A DNA stretch of 64,000 nt from Cryptomeria japonica (GCF_030272615.1 NC_081413.1:184026951-184090950), one strand, 5' to 3'; counted from the stretch's first letter, positions 47,501-59,280 are shown. Notes: a model not told the origin generated them from the sequence alone. Translations and numbers: made by a program.

Positions 47501-48935
47501 CAAAATAACTAACTATATATAAGGAAAACTTTAAAAAATCTTAACTCACTCAAAAAATAAATAAATAAAATTAAATAATTAAATCATTGAAAGACCAAAA
47601 AGGTAAGGAAAACCCTATATAATTTCATGCTCGTTCAAAATAAATAATAGCTATTATTTGTGAGATAGAAATAGCAATTGTAGGGATATAATTTCAGGCT
47701 CGTTCAAAATAAATAATAGCCATTATTTGTGAGATAGAAATAGGAATTGCATGGAGACTGGTATTGGGCATGAAAACAAATTGTAATTTGCAACTAATTT
47801 TCAAATACAACCAAATTAATCAACAAAGACAGATATTATAAAATGCGTGCATAACCCATTTATCTACGATATAATTTTTCTATATAATTAAAGATCAAAC
47901 AAATAATTTTAGTAAGCAATAACAACGAGCATTTCTCATACAAAATATTTAAAAAGAAACCAGTGTAAAAAAATATATGTTGAACATAGGATTTTCATTT
48001 CTATCACACATCCCAAAATTGAACATCAAGCCCACAAAAAACAGGAACTAAATTAGAAAAATACTCATAAAAGGCTAAAGTCAAATATCTGAAATGATAT
48101 TATGTCTTAACAACTTTACTCACTGCTTGACCAGCCATTATTATCGTACCACACTTCTAGATTTCTGCCTTCAAAGAACTTCAAGCCTATGTCGCTGATT
48201 TGTGTTTGGTTGTTTGCCTCTTTTTTCTTGGCTTTGGCCCAACTGGATATCGCCATTATATATCTGATGATTTAACAGTAGTTGCCAAATCAATAGATGT
48301 TGAGTCATAATAGTTGATAGCATAGGAGTTTTACTTGAAATTGGGATTTACCAAATTGCAGATCCTTCAAAAAGTACATTTTGAGTGTTGGTATGCTCAG
48401 AGTGTGGCCTTGGTTTAGTTGAATTTCTGATGTTACTGTGTTGAATTGTCAGGCCAGGGCTGGATCCTGGGGAAGATCAGAATTTGGTCTAGACCAGTCT
48501 AGATTTGTTTGGGGTTACTATTAACCTTTTAGCAAAGCCTCATATTTTAAAATTCTCTATTCAGTCTACCAAAATAAACTCAAAATTAACTTTTATATGT
48601 TGAATCTTTCTTGGGAAAGATTATTTTCTTAAAAGTGTTTTGGGATGAAGCTAGCTCTTGTTTCAAGTATGCTCAAGTACATATGGACTATCAACTGTTT
48701 TCCTGTAGAAACATATTTTAGCCTTGAATATGCCAGATGCCTGTGACCTCACATTTTACTTTGTATTTAAGAATGCTAGCAGCTGCACACATCATTTATG
48801 ATTATTTCTTTTGATTTACAGGTTGTATAACATATCACTATAGAATTTAAACTTCAGTTCAGAAATATGCTTCTATAGGTCACAAACACTTTTGTGCCTT
48901 CTCTTTCCTTAAATGTGAGAACGTTGAGGTAACAA
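44555..48935. other. Intergenic DNA, no gene seen
   Basis: The first 250 bp would be the 5' flank of PPR1; the 73-codon minus frame at 44556-44777 shows no similarity to the PPR2 N-terminus. The rest is AT-rich, with GT/CA and TATG microsatellite patches near 45690-45860 and a 69-bp tandem duplication at 47618-47752. None of the ORFs of 60-90 codons looks real. Confidence 0.5.
47618..47752. repeat. Tandem duplication of about 69 bp
   Basis: TATAATTTCATGCTCGTTC at 47618 recurs as TATAATTTCAGGCTCGTTC at 47687; the rest of the unit repeats with a few substitutions. Confidence 0.85.
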
Positions 48936-49455
48936 AGAGATGTTGTCTTATGAAATGCAATGATCACAAGATTTGCAGAAAATAGATGTGTTGAAAAGGC
49001 TTTAGAAAATTTCAAACAAATGCAATTGGCAGTTACAAAGCCAAATGATTTGCAAATGTCCTCCTTGCCTGTCCCAAAATGGGAGCTATGTAATGGGGTA
49101 TGGACATACGCCAAAGCATTATGGTAGGGAGATTTTTATCACATATTATAATTGGAAATTCTCTGGTAGACATTCATGCAAATGTGGAATCATAGACAAC
49201 GCACCTGAATTGTTGACAGAATGCCTTAGAGAGGTCATGTCAGGAAATGAGATGAAATGATTGCAGAATGTGCACAAAATGGATTTTGTAGGAAGCTCTC
49301 AAAATCTTTGAATTAATGAACCAATCTTATTACATTGCATATATATTTGATCAATAGGTGTCCATAATTGAGCTTCATGCCCGTGCTGGCTATCTTGAAG
49401 ACACCTTAAACATTACTCTTAAAATGCCAGTTAGACCTGTGCCCCTATCATTCCT
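48936..49455 (+). pseudogene. PPR pseudogene fragment
   Basis: On the plus strand, opposite to both PPR genes, pieces of a PPR protein can be read in shifting frames: RDVVL, a stop, NAMITRFAENRCVEKALENFKQMQLA; then ANVLLACPKMGAM, a stop, GMDIRQSIMVGRF and NSLVDIHANVES; then EALKIFELMN near 49290; then ELHARAGYLEDTLNITLKMPVRPV near 49385. Order and spacing follow PPR1 and PPR2 with a gap in the middle. It is clearly dead. Confidence 0.85.
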
Positions 49456-50371
49456 AACCAGAAAATATACATTCATTGCTTACTGAATCCCTAAAAAGTA
49501 AAAACCCTTGTACCAAAAACTTCAACTTCAAATTAAAAATCTCCAACTATTTCCCGTAATAGCCCTAATTCGCAGTAAAACCTTGCCATTCCAAACCAGA
49601 AAATATTCATTCATTGTTTACCTGGACTACAAGCAACGGAAGGTGATGGTCTTTGCTGCATAGAAATATTGTACAAAATTGACGGACTTGTTGAAGGCGG
49701 TAAGATCCGTGATAGTTAGGTTTTCTGCCGTCGCTTTGATGAAAAAGGATAAAATTTTACGAGCATTTCAGACAGCATCTCATCTATCAGTCATTTCCAG
49801 TATGAGACTCTTCCGGCAACCAATTTTACAGCATAAAACCAACGGATAAAACTTCCGGCGTGTGACATGTTTCCGGTGAGAGGTTTTCCCACTTAAAATA
49901 GCCTATTGGCTAATAAATACTAATGTAAACAGTACTCATCAACAAAAAGATTAGAAAAAATTAAGAAGGAATGATGTCTCTATAACCTCCAGGTATTGGA
50001 TTTATTTGAAGCCTTTATGTCAGATTTCCTGCTGGCAAAGCATCTTTCCATTATTTTAATCCTTGCTCTCCTTTTTCTTTACTTTTTTCCCCTGCCTCCT
50101 CCGGTTTGTTCATTTCGCAGACGCAGGCTTCCTGAAAAAACAGTTAAATGGCATTACCTCTCCACAGTATTATTAAACAGGGCTTTAACAAATACCCCAT
50201 CAGTATTTATAGGCAGTAAGGCCTGCTATATATCTGATATTATTAAGTCGACAACATCGTGTAGCTTAGCAAACCTGAAAATAGAACCTGATCCCTTCTT
50301 ATCACTGCAAATCTGTCACTATGGACTTTGTCAAGGTGTGACTCTGGGTTTACAGAATGCTTCACTTAGCT
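49456..50371. other. Intergenic DNA, no confident gene
   Basis: A 137-codon plus ORF (49996-50409) begins with a hydrophobic stretch (LSIILILALLFLYFF) but overlaps the antisense of the PPR2 DYW remnant and has no recognisable family; I treat it as chance. Confidence 0.45.
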
Positions 50372-50676
50372 TCACCAATAATCTCCACAAGAACATAGTC
50401 CTCGTTTGAACTGATAGAATCGATTTGTATCTCACATCAAAGTATCTTGAAACAATTTTGAGGCTAAATTAAATGCAGTTTTGGACACAAAACCTCCTTG
50501 AAGCTTCTCGGTGACTCTGGAAGTTGTTCAAGGGGGCGTGTTTAACAAGCCAAATGCAATTGCAAACCTCTCACTCTCATGACAGAGAAAAAACTGTTTT
50601 CCTCATCCACAACTTCTAGAAAATACCCCATCTTCTTAATATCTGAAGAGAATTTCAGTAACTTCGCATAGATCTT
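50372..50676 (-). pseudogene. Eroded DYW domain of PPR2
   Basis: Beyond the PPR2 stop the minus strand still carries DYW-domain remains in shifting frames: SERFAIAFGLLNT near 50545-50580 and, at the very end, DTNRFYQFKRGLCSCGDYW with a TGA at 50372-50374. The middle, including the CxxC region, has lost its frame. The ancestor was a full DYW protein like PPR1. Confidence 0.85.
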
Positions 50677-52782
50677 CTATGTTTGTGGGTGTGATCTGTC
50701 TTCCACAGAAAAAGAATACACCACTTTATGGACTTCAATCCAACTATATCCAGGTATCTTTTCAATTCCTTGATCTTTCATCGATCTCCGTAGCTTTTGA
50801 ATGTCACCCCACCATCCGATCTCCGCGTAAATGTTTGACAGGAGAACATAAGCTGTAGCATTTTCAGGATCCAATTTAAAAAGAAGAGTTGCCATAAATA
50901 TTCCAATCCCTATATTTTTATGTGACTTACAAGCACCAAGCAGACTCGTCCACACAACAACAACAGGTTTAATTGGCATTTTGATGATAAACTTTAGAGC
51001 TTCGTCAAGATAACCTGCACGGCCAAGGAGATCAACCATGCATACATAATGATCTATTGTAGGCATAATGCAATAAGAGTCATTCATGAAATTAAAGTAT
51101 TTACATCCCTCACCCACTAAACCTGCATGGTTGCATGCAAATAAAACACAACCAAAGCTAACATGGTCAGGGTTTGTTTCAGAGTGCTTCATCAGTTCAA
51201 AAAGCTCGAGAGCATCTTTGCACAACCCATGCATCGCGTATCCCGCAATCATAGCATTCCATGAGACCACATCTCGTGGAGACATTTTTTCAAACACTTT
51301 ATGTGCCTTCTGTATGCTTCCACATTTTGCATACATGTCTACTAGTGCACTCCCAACTAAAGCATTTGACAAAAACCCACTATTGACTATGCTTTGATGG
51401 ATGTCCATACCGTGTTGCAAAGCTCCCATTTCAGCACAGGCTGGGAGGATGCTGATAAAGGTTGTGGGATTTGGCTTTACACCTTCCAATTCCATTTGCT
51501 TAAAAGTTTCCAAAGCCTTGTCAACAAAGCCATTTTGTGCGTATCCTGCAATCATCGCATTCCAAGAGACCACATTCCTTTGAGGCATTTCTTTAAAAAA
51601 ACCTAAAGCTTTATCAAGAAAACCGTTTTGTCCATAACCTGCAATCATGACATTCCATGAGATCACATCTCGTCGAGGCATTTTCTTGAAAAGTCTCAGA
51701 GCCTCATCAAGAACACCAGCTTGCATGTATGCTGCAATCATCGTATTCCATGAGACCGCATCTCGCCGGGGCATCTCTTTAAAAAGCCTCAAAGCCCGAT
51801 CAAGAACACCATTTTGTACATATCCTGCAATCATTGTATTCCATGAGACCACATTCTTTTGTGGCATCTCTTTGAAAATCCCTACAGCCTCATCGAGAAA
51901 CCCGTTTTGTGCATATGCTGCAATCATTGTATTCCAGGAGATCACATCTCGTTGAGGCATTGCTTTGAATAGTCTTACAGCCGCGTCAAGAACGCCATTT
52001 TGTGCATACCCTGCAATCATTGCATTCCATGAGACCACATCTCGTTCAGGCATTTCGTTGAAAATCCTTAACCCCTCATCGAGATGACCATTTTGTGCAT
52101 ATCCTGCAATCATTGCATTCCATGATACCACATTTCTTTGAGGTAAATTGTCAAACACTTCGCGTGCCTTGTGAATGCTTCCACATTTTGCATACATGTC
52201 TATCAGGGCACTGGCGACTGCAACATCTGAAACAAAGCCGCTTTCGATTATGTCTCGATGGATGTCCATACCCTGTTCCAAAGCTCCTATTTTGGCGCAA
52301 GCTGGGAGGACACTGGAAAAGGTGAACGTATCCGGTCGCACACCTGTTCGTTGCATTTGGTAAAACAGTGCCAATGCCTCGCGAGGGCATCCAAGTTTTC
52401 GGTAAGCTGCAATCATCACGTTCCATGAGCAGCCATCTCGCTCTGTCATTTCGTCAAACACTTTACGGGCATCAACCAAACTGCCGCATTTGGCATACAT
52501 GTTGATAAGCTTATTTTGAACAATTGTGCGTGCATGAAATGCAAGTTCCCTGGGAGTGATAAGAGCGTGGATTTGCTTACCCTCTAAAGGAGTATTCTTG
52601 TCAATGCAGGTGTGCAACAATTGAAGGTGTGTAGAAAAGCCTACAGGGTGACAGTGTATTGTAACAACAATCTGCAGCGCTTCCTGCAAACAACCCTCTC
52701 TACACAGTGCCCTCAGACTGAAATTGAGAGGGGTAGTGGATGGCATTGTATGATTATAGTTGAAGTTTATTTTGGTATTCAT
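50677..52782 (-). CDS. PLS-class PPR protein lacking a DYW domain (PPR2)
   Basis: A 701-codon frame. It starts MNTKINFNYN and includes an N-terminal region with GKQIHALI missing from PPR1. About seven tandem 31-residue S-type motifs run through DNA 51480-52140. P, L and S motifs and the E/E+ region follow (KIPGYSWIEVHKVVYSF). It stops after DRSHPQT, just where the DYW domain of PPR1 continues with QEIHATLEKL. The protein could still bind RNA and act with a separate deaminase, as known for some E+ class factors, or could be a young pseudogene; the long intact frame favours some constraint. It shares near-identical blocks with PPR1, so the two are recent paralogues. Confidence 0.8.
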   Translation of the reverse strand: MNTKINFNYNHTMPSTTPLNFSLRALCREGCLQEALQIVVTIHCHPVGFSTHLQLLHTCIDKNTPLEGKQIHALITPRELAFHARTIVQNKLINMYAKCGSLVDARKVFDEMTERDGCSWNVMIAAYRKLGCPREALALFYQMQRTGVRPDTFTFSSVLPACAKIGALEQGMDIHRDIIESGFVSDVAVASALIDMYAKCGSIHKAREVFDNLPQRNVVSWNAMIAGYAQNGHLDEGLRIFNEMPERDVVSWNAMIAGYAQNGVLDAAVRLFKAMPQRDVISWNTMIAAYAQNGFLDEAVGIFKEMPQKNVVSWNTMIAGYVQNGVLDRALRLFKEMPRRDAVSWNTMIAAYMQAGVLDEALRLFKKMPRRDVISWNVMIAGYGQNGFLDKALGFFKEMPQRNVVSWNAMIAGYAQNGFVDKALETFKQMELEGVKPNPTTFISILPACAEMGALQHGMDIHQSIVNSGFLSNALVGSALVDMYAKCGSIQKAHKVFEKMSPRDVVSWNAMIAGYAMHGLCKDALELFELMKHSETNPDHVSFGCVLFACNHAGLVGEGCKYFNFMNDSYCIMPTIDHYVCMVDLLGRAGYLDEALKFIIKMPIKPVVVVWTSLLGACKSHKNIGIGIFMATLLFKLDPENATAYVLLSNIYAEIGWWGDIQKLRRSMKDQGIEKIPGYSWIEVHKVVYSFSVEDRSHPQT

Positions 52783-53325
52783 TCTAATTCTACCAGAGGG
52801 GCAACAAACAACTTTCCAACGCTAAATAACTCCTTCCTCTTTCAATTTTCTCATGGCTAAAGTTGAATTCCCTTCCGACGAAACACAAGGGATTCTAAAA
52901 CCTACAAATCTTGCTGAATGGGACTTTCTTGCTTCCCAAGTTCTTTCAGTGACATGACCTGCTAGACTCTCCTCTAACGAAGAAGTTTTTGTGCTATTAA
53001 TATTTCATTTTTCAACATATTTTGTAAATAAGTTACAATTTGACCCCTCTCTATGGGGGCTGAAGCTATTCTCGCTCCAAAAGAGACCTTTCGTACAGCG
53101 TGTTAGTGACACTGAGAGGTTAGTCAATCGCAGCCATTAATTGCAAAATCGACGTTGTAAAATGCGCACGTGTTAGTCAATCCATACTGTCTTTTTTGAG
53201 CTAGAATAGACGCGTCCCTCTATGGGTAGTATTGTTATTATTCAATGTAGTATTTCATAATTATTTGAAAAAAAAATTAATATTTTGATTATCTTTTTCA
53301 TTAATCAAGTATGATGTAGATAGGG
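52783..53325. other. 5' flank of PPR2, no gene seen
   Basis: AT-rich sequence between PPR2 and the SINE-like repeat. No clear TATA box could be placed. Confidence 0.4.
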
Positions 53326-53432
53326 GATGACTCCACACTATAGTGGTTAGCTGCAAACCTTCTATATGGGAGGTCTTAAGTTCAAATCTCAAAAGAATTG
53401 TTCAATAAAAAAATTATTAAAAAAAAAAAAGT
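53326..53432 (+). repeat. tRNA-related SINE-like sequence
   Basis: A box-like TAGTGGTTAGC (53341-53351) and B box-like AAGTTCAAATC (53379-53389) lie at tRNA-like spacing and are followed by an A-rich tail. The body does not fold as a full tRNA by eye, so a SINE head or decayed tRNA is likelier than a working tRNA gene. Confidence 0.4.
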
Positions 53433-53544
53433 ATAGTGTAGATATGTGTGTATATTTGAAGGTCATAAGTACAATTTGTTTGGAGAATAGTTAGTCTTGC
53501 TTCTTTTGCCATTAAAAAGTTTGTAATTGTCCCTTGACCCATCC

Positions 53545-55337
53545 TGCTAATCTAACATATTCCAAGTTAATCTAGGCATTCCTTGGCTGATTGCCATGGA
53601 GGTAGTCCCTTCAGTAATTCATAAATGTCTCAAGTTTCCCCATGAGGGTTCGATGCATGTCATCCAAGATGTTGGATGCCTAGTAGCCCGTGGGGACTTT
53701 TTGCTAGACCATTTTTTGCCTGCTCCAGTGGGACCCATGCTTCCTCGTGGTGATCTAATGTGTTGCGCTTATTATCAGTATAAGACGGGGGAGTTGGCCC
53801 CTAAGTCAACTCAATCTAGTTATTATTTTCCTCTTCTTGCATCAACCTCTGCTTTGTCTATTCCCGTGTTGGAGCGGGTAGTGCCCCATGTCCCCTCATC
53901 ATCGAGGATCGGAGCTAATCATGTTCCTTCGAATAGACCATCTCGTCCGCCTAGGACTGCGTAGCCTCCAGTGATGTCTTTTGTTCCTACGACTGCGTCT
54001 AGTGAAAACAAGGGAAAGGCACCTGAGTTGTCAAAGTTTGTGGCCCGCCCTCCCTTCGATCTCTCGATCATGGTTGATATCCCTCGGCCTTCTTGCTACG
54101 AGAAAGGGAAGTGTTCCTCTCATGTTTGTTCATCTCCACTTGCTCCTATTTCTGAGCTTGCATCGACACCTTTTATTCCTCTCAATGCTCCCCGCATGAA
54201 GCGAAGTTGAGCACCTGTTGCTATCAATGTCATGCCTATTTCAGATGCACTTCATGTTGGGTCTCCTCCTATCCCTGACATGGTTCTAGAAGTGTCTCCC
54301 ATGGAGCATGATGCTCCTAAATCCTCTCAAGATTCATTTGGTGGGTCGCATCTCTGTCGTAATTAGCGTGCGCATGAACATAAGTGCTATCGACGCGCCA
54401 TGGCTCGAGAGCATGATGTTGCTCGGCAAGCTACTAGTGCATCTGCAGCACCTAGCTCTATCGCATTAGCTCTTGCTTCATCTGGTGCTCTTGTTTCTGC
54501 ATCATCTTCGGTTTTGCTTCCAGCTGCTTCGAGGCCTATTAATGAGCCTCCCCCTAAATGGGTGCAAGTTTTCATTGCTCCTTCATTGGAGCCACCCCTC
54601 ATCACCTCTTTGCCAGACATACCTTTTTTGTCTCGGCCTATTGATATGTTGCATACACAGGTGGTTCCTAGTGCAACTTTGTCTTCTCCCCATATTTCGC
54701 AGTCATTCCAGCATCAGAGTTTTCCTGGAGTCCTTCAACTGCTACGGTTTATCAGAGACCTACTTCTCCTGTCCGACCCAAACACAAGATTCAGTAGGGC
54801 CCCATTCCAAAGTTTCGACGGCGGAAACCCTCGCAGGTATGTTCCTCACCCTCTTCTATGCATGTTTCAGTGCTTGTTGGTTTGCCTATTTATGTGTGCG
54901 TAGTTGAGAAAGCTCTGCCTTCTCCTGAGTTTGTCACTACCCCTCTTCCAGAGGCAGATAGTACTATTCATGTTTCATCTTCTCTAAATGAGTCGCCTGC
55001 TTCCTCTACAAAAGCTCGCTTGTTCAACTCCTTGGAAGACATCTCGACCTTGTCGACGATCTTCACGCAATTGTTGACCCTTGCCTCCTTCGAGCCTATG
55101 AACACAGACGTTGGTACTGCTTTGTCCCTTGTCCTCGCTACTGGTGAGGCGCTCGATGAAGCTCTTGTGGTGGTCCCTCTCCAAGCTCATCCTCCTTCTC
55201 CATATGATCTAGATTGGGAGGACGACGATCTCCTATGGGATGACCTTCAGGGTGTTTATCTCTTACCTCCATCTTTTTGTGTGTGTGCACTTGACTGTGT
55301 TCCACCGTGCTTTCTTTATATGTTTGTTCCCTCCTAG
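53545..55337 (+). pseudogene. Protease-end and tail of a second pol-less gypsy element
   Basis: The frame begins in LGIPWLIAMEVVPSVIHKCLKFPHEG, matching the protease end of the element at 10221-18035 (LGYPWLSSI and HKCLKFPHNG). It continues through stops at about 53962, 54208 and 54364, with a basic patch (RRAMAREHDVARQ) matching ARERRRKRRLRAQ, and shifts frame near 54800. The tail is acidic, with DLDWEDDDLLWDD against VDDVLD. Gag and the 5' LTR are missing upstream. It is more GC-rich than its surroundings. Confidence 0.7.
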
Positions 55338-56571
55338 AGGACCCAGGTTACTCCGTAGGTACTTGGATACGGGAGGTTGACTGTCTTTATCTATTGTGCT
55401 CTCCCAGAGGATCCGAGTTACTTCATAGGTATTCAGATACGAGAGATTTTATGTCGTAGATCTTCTTTTATTTGTCTCTCTACTTCTTCTATCTGTCATA
55501 TGTTGTTTTTTCGATATTTGGGGACGATGCAAAGCATTGGGAGCATTTTGGGCCTTCTTCCATGTTGACCCGAATTTTTTTAATCTTTGTCTTCATGTGC
55601 TCTTCTTCAAATTCGAGAACTTTGGCACTATGACGATATACACATCTCACAGTTGTATTGTATATCTCTTCTCGTTGCTATGGTTTATGATGCCAAGCTA
55701 TTGGATTCCCCCTATCCTCTTGCATTTCATTCTTGATGTTGTGGACATTTATGTGTCATCAGCTACTAGTGGCATTCCACGAAAACATCTCGTTATGTCG
55801 ATGTGCCACAACTACTCTTCTCCTTAGAATAGCATGCCTTTCATGCATATCATTCTAAGGTGGGGTGATCATATCTGCATTTCTGCAATATTTGCATTTT
55901 GTCTTTTTAGCTTCTTGCATTTATTTTTCTTGTTGATTGTTTGCCTAAGTGGGGGCCAAACCACTTGATCTTTTCCTTATCATGTTTGCCAAGGTGGAGG
56001 TCAAACCACTTGATCTTTTTTTTGCCTCGATGGGGGCCAAACCATTTGATCTATCTCTTTCGTTTGCCTTCGTAGGGGCTAATCTACTATTTACGAAATC
56101 TATCTTTAATGGTGCCCAATCACATGGCTATCTAGTACATCGCTACCCATGCTGGCAAAATCTATCTATCTTATCGCCCTATCGTATGATTATCCATACT
56201 GGCATATCTCATCGCCCTATCGTATGACTATCTAGCATAATGCACTTTGCTATCCATACCAGCGCATCTCATACCATGGCGACCGCTTATCTTGTATCTT
56301 TTTTTGTAATAAGGGGCTTTCCTCTAAACCAAGGTTCATTTATGTTATGCTATCTTATCATCCATCTAAATCTATCCTTTATCTTACCATCTGACATGTT
56401 AGTCTGCAGCTAGCATGTTTGTGATGTAACAGTTAACAATATCTATTTCAAAATTTCAACTTCATTTCACTAAGGGCAATCTCATCTGATCAACGAAGTT
56501 CTGCCTTCCCATCATAACTCTTTATCTTCCTCTACTTTAGCTTCACATCTCTCAACAAAGACATGCTTGCT
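55338..56571 (+). other. 3' untranslated part with short tandem repeats
   Basis: A 70-bp unit is doubled at 55331-55457 (CTCCTAGAGGACCCAGG and CTCCCAGAGGATCCGAG). At 55505-55565 GGGGACGATGCAAAG resembles 63306-63360. Four units of 35-45 bp at 55940-56086 each hold a polypurine-like GTGGGGGCCAAA. CATCGCCCTATCGTATGA is repeated at about 56171 and 56209. Confidence 0.7.
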
Positions 56572-56586
56572 AAAGTGGGGGCAAAA
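56572..56586 (+). other. Polypurine tract of the second pol-less gypsy element
   Basis: AAAGTGGGGGCAAAA precedes TGTAATATC; the tract at 11451 on the other strand reads AAGTGGGGGCTAAA before TGTAGCG. Confidence 0.75.
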
Positions 56587-57600
56587 TGTAATATCAAAAA
56601 TCACATCCTGTTTAATTCAACGTGACAAATGGCGCCTTTCCTCCATGTCATCGGAGGTCGTGTACCACCATCTTTGTCCATCGGGATCGCTTCGTCGCTT
56701 CAAATTGGAACTTTACCAACTCTGTCGACCTATCACCTTTGGGTGAGCATTATGCTTATGCCCACAAGGAATCGTAACGCCCCTGCATGTGTCCACCGAC
56801 GTTGGTTTTTGGTCCAGAGCCTATATCTAGCACTTTTGGGGATCTTTTGGCATTTTTGAGATCACTTCTTGCAGGTTGGAGCTTTTGGCAATCTCTTTGG
56901 ACAGTGTTCATATATTTTCTCACAAATACCACCATTGTTGTAGCTTTCTGAATAGATCACAACACCATTTTTATAGAATTTCGGAAAGTGGGAGTTTACT
57001 CATTCTCTTTTTCATTCATTTTTACACATTATCACTCTTTTGTTTTGCACTATCTTTCAATCATCTTTATCATTTGTTTCCCCATGGCTTTATCTAGGTT
57101 GTCCGTGGAGGTGGAAACACCAAAGCGGGGGTCTGACTTAAGTAGGATCCAAAAAACAACCACCAACATTTTCTCTCTCGCTTGTGTGCAGGTACATAAT
57201 CATAGAAGAAGAATCACTTTGTGAGAGGCTCCAAATTGTGGACCAGTTGTGAGTTTCTCTCACCTTCTCTCCTTTTATTTTGTCCTAGTTAATTCGTATT
57301 TTTTTGGCATTCACTAGCTTAGTTTTATCATTTTATGTGTCCTTATCATATTATAGTCTTGTTTGCTACTTTTTGTATGACTTTTGTACCTCGTATGTAC
57401 CAGACGATAGCACGTCGCGTTGGTGTCCCAAATCTGTGTGCTCGTCCTTTGGACAAAGGCTGGGCAGAGTCATCTGAGAGTCTCAGATTGCAGTCAATTT
57501 ACTCAGTTTTTTATTTTCACCCCTTGGCTCACCCTTAGTGCCAGTTCGAGTGAGGTATCGGAGGGTCAATTTATTCTATAGGATTCATCATCCTTGAGGT
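56587..57600 (+). repeat. Probable 3' LTR, right end not determined
   Basis: The start TGTAATATC after the polypurine tract is supported. The length is a guess from the 1230-bp LTR of the relative; no second copy is in the window. No gene is visible in it. Confidence 0.4.
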
Positions 57601-59280
57601 AGAAAATTTCCTCTGTTATACACATGTTAGTCAAGGGGACTGTTAGCACCTTCAAAATCATAATGAAAACTGTGATGCTCAAGGTGTAAACCAGAATCAT
57701 GCATATTGATTCGTCCTTGGATAAGCTTCTGCAAAGTACCTTAGGGTTCGGTTTTTCAACTTTGTTGTGTTTCTAAAGCACATTCAAATGTCTTCTTAGC
57801 AAGCACGTTTTATTTGATCAGTGACCTCCTATTCTGGTCACTTGTAGCTTAAGTTGTTTTCTCATGGGTTTTTTATCATCTGAAACTGACCCCAGGTTCT
57901 AGTCCCTCTTTTTCAGCTAATAACCTTAGGATTTGATTTACCCCAAGTATTTGGCCCCACACTTTGATATCCTAGGGCCATGAGCTATATGCACATGCTT
58001 TTAAGTCATAACTAAAATGGAGCAGAGTCTCTCAATTCTTAGTATGCACTAAGGTGGATTTACATAGTTGGTCGAGGTTTCGAGTCTAATCTAACGTGGA
58101 GGTTCAGACGTCTTTCAAGGTAGCTTGAGACTCAATGAATGAAAAGGTGAAGTTTCACTAAGTTTTGAGTGATGTTTTTTACCACAAGGGTTCTAGTTGT
58201 GCATCTCAGATGCTCATTGAACCGCTTTAGGGACTTGACCGAGTGTCGAGTTTGTGCCACAAGGTGCATGGATTATGTACTCGGAGCTTAGTGGATTCCT
58301 GCATTGTAACTAGACAAGCGTCTGAGAAGATGATTTCGTGATGATATTTGAACGAGGCGTGGCGAGATGCATAGGACGATTTCACTGAGTCCCAAGTAGA
58401 GGAAAGAAATGTTGAAGATATGTGTGAACTTGGAGAAAGCTCAAAAGGATGACATGTGTCAAGATCAAGTGTCAAGTCAATCCTTTGTGGGCAGTTGTTG
58501 ATGTTTTTTAGATCGATGGATAAGAATTGAAAGGATTGACACAAAGGAGATTAAAAGATAGGGAATAAAAAACGTGAGATGTACGATTAGAGGATAAGAA
58601 GATCATGACAAATCGCTCACACAAAATCAGCTCCAGACGGGATAGTTAGAAAACCTTATGTGCGGTAAACTTGAGGAATTCGAAGCAACGACGTAAAGGG
58701 TTGCATGGGTACGGGTGATGGATTCTCTCAAGAAAATAAGTGAACTAGTGGTTGGGAGATTAATAAGGATGAGCTTCAGTCTTTCGAAAAGACATAAAGC
58801 ATAAAAGATTGCTTCCATGCATGGTATTGTAAAGTATAGCTATTTTTAGAGCTTTTAAGTTTTTCTCAAGTCGACAACTAGTGTATTGACCAGACATTGT
58901 TATAAAAAAATTCCCTCCATGCTTGTTTGAGAGAAATTTTAGAAATGGATCAATCAAACCTAGAGAAGGACTGTGTGTTTGCAAGATGTAAATTCTATGA
59001 AACCGGGTGTAGGATATTTCAATAAATTTCCTTGTAGCTAAAGGGATATTGAAAATCCAAGGGGTAGTTAAAGGGATATTGAAAGGCAGTCTTAGTTGTA
59101 AAAGGTCTTTCAAGAGCTACCCATCTTCATCCCTTCACCATCAAATGGATGAGAGGCAAGGGGAGAAGAGAGGAGAACAATGACTACATGAGGTGTATGG
59201 CTTAGATGTAGAGCTTGTTAAATTCAAATTGAGTGCTAGAGTTGGAACCCCTGTTCTAATTACAACATTTCTCTTTGAGC
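57601..59280. other. Non-coding, no gene seen
   Basis: Mixed sequence without coding signal. Minus-strand ORFs at 58227-58544 and 58760-59113 lack any recognisable family. Confidence 0.4.

Noticed and set aside
49996-50409. 137-codon ORF with a hydrophobic N-terminus
   Set aside because: No family recognised, it overlaps the antisense of the PPR2 DYW remnant, and there is no neighbouring support.
53596-54903. Ser/Pro/Ala-rich ORFs considered as a host gene because of higher GC
   Set aside because: The first part matches the protease end and the later part the basic patch and acidic tail of the pol-less gypsy element, with a polypurine tract downstream.
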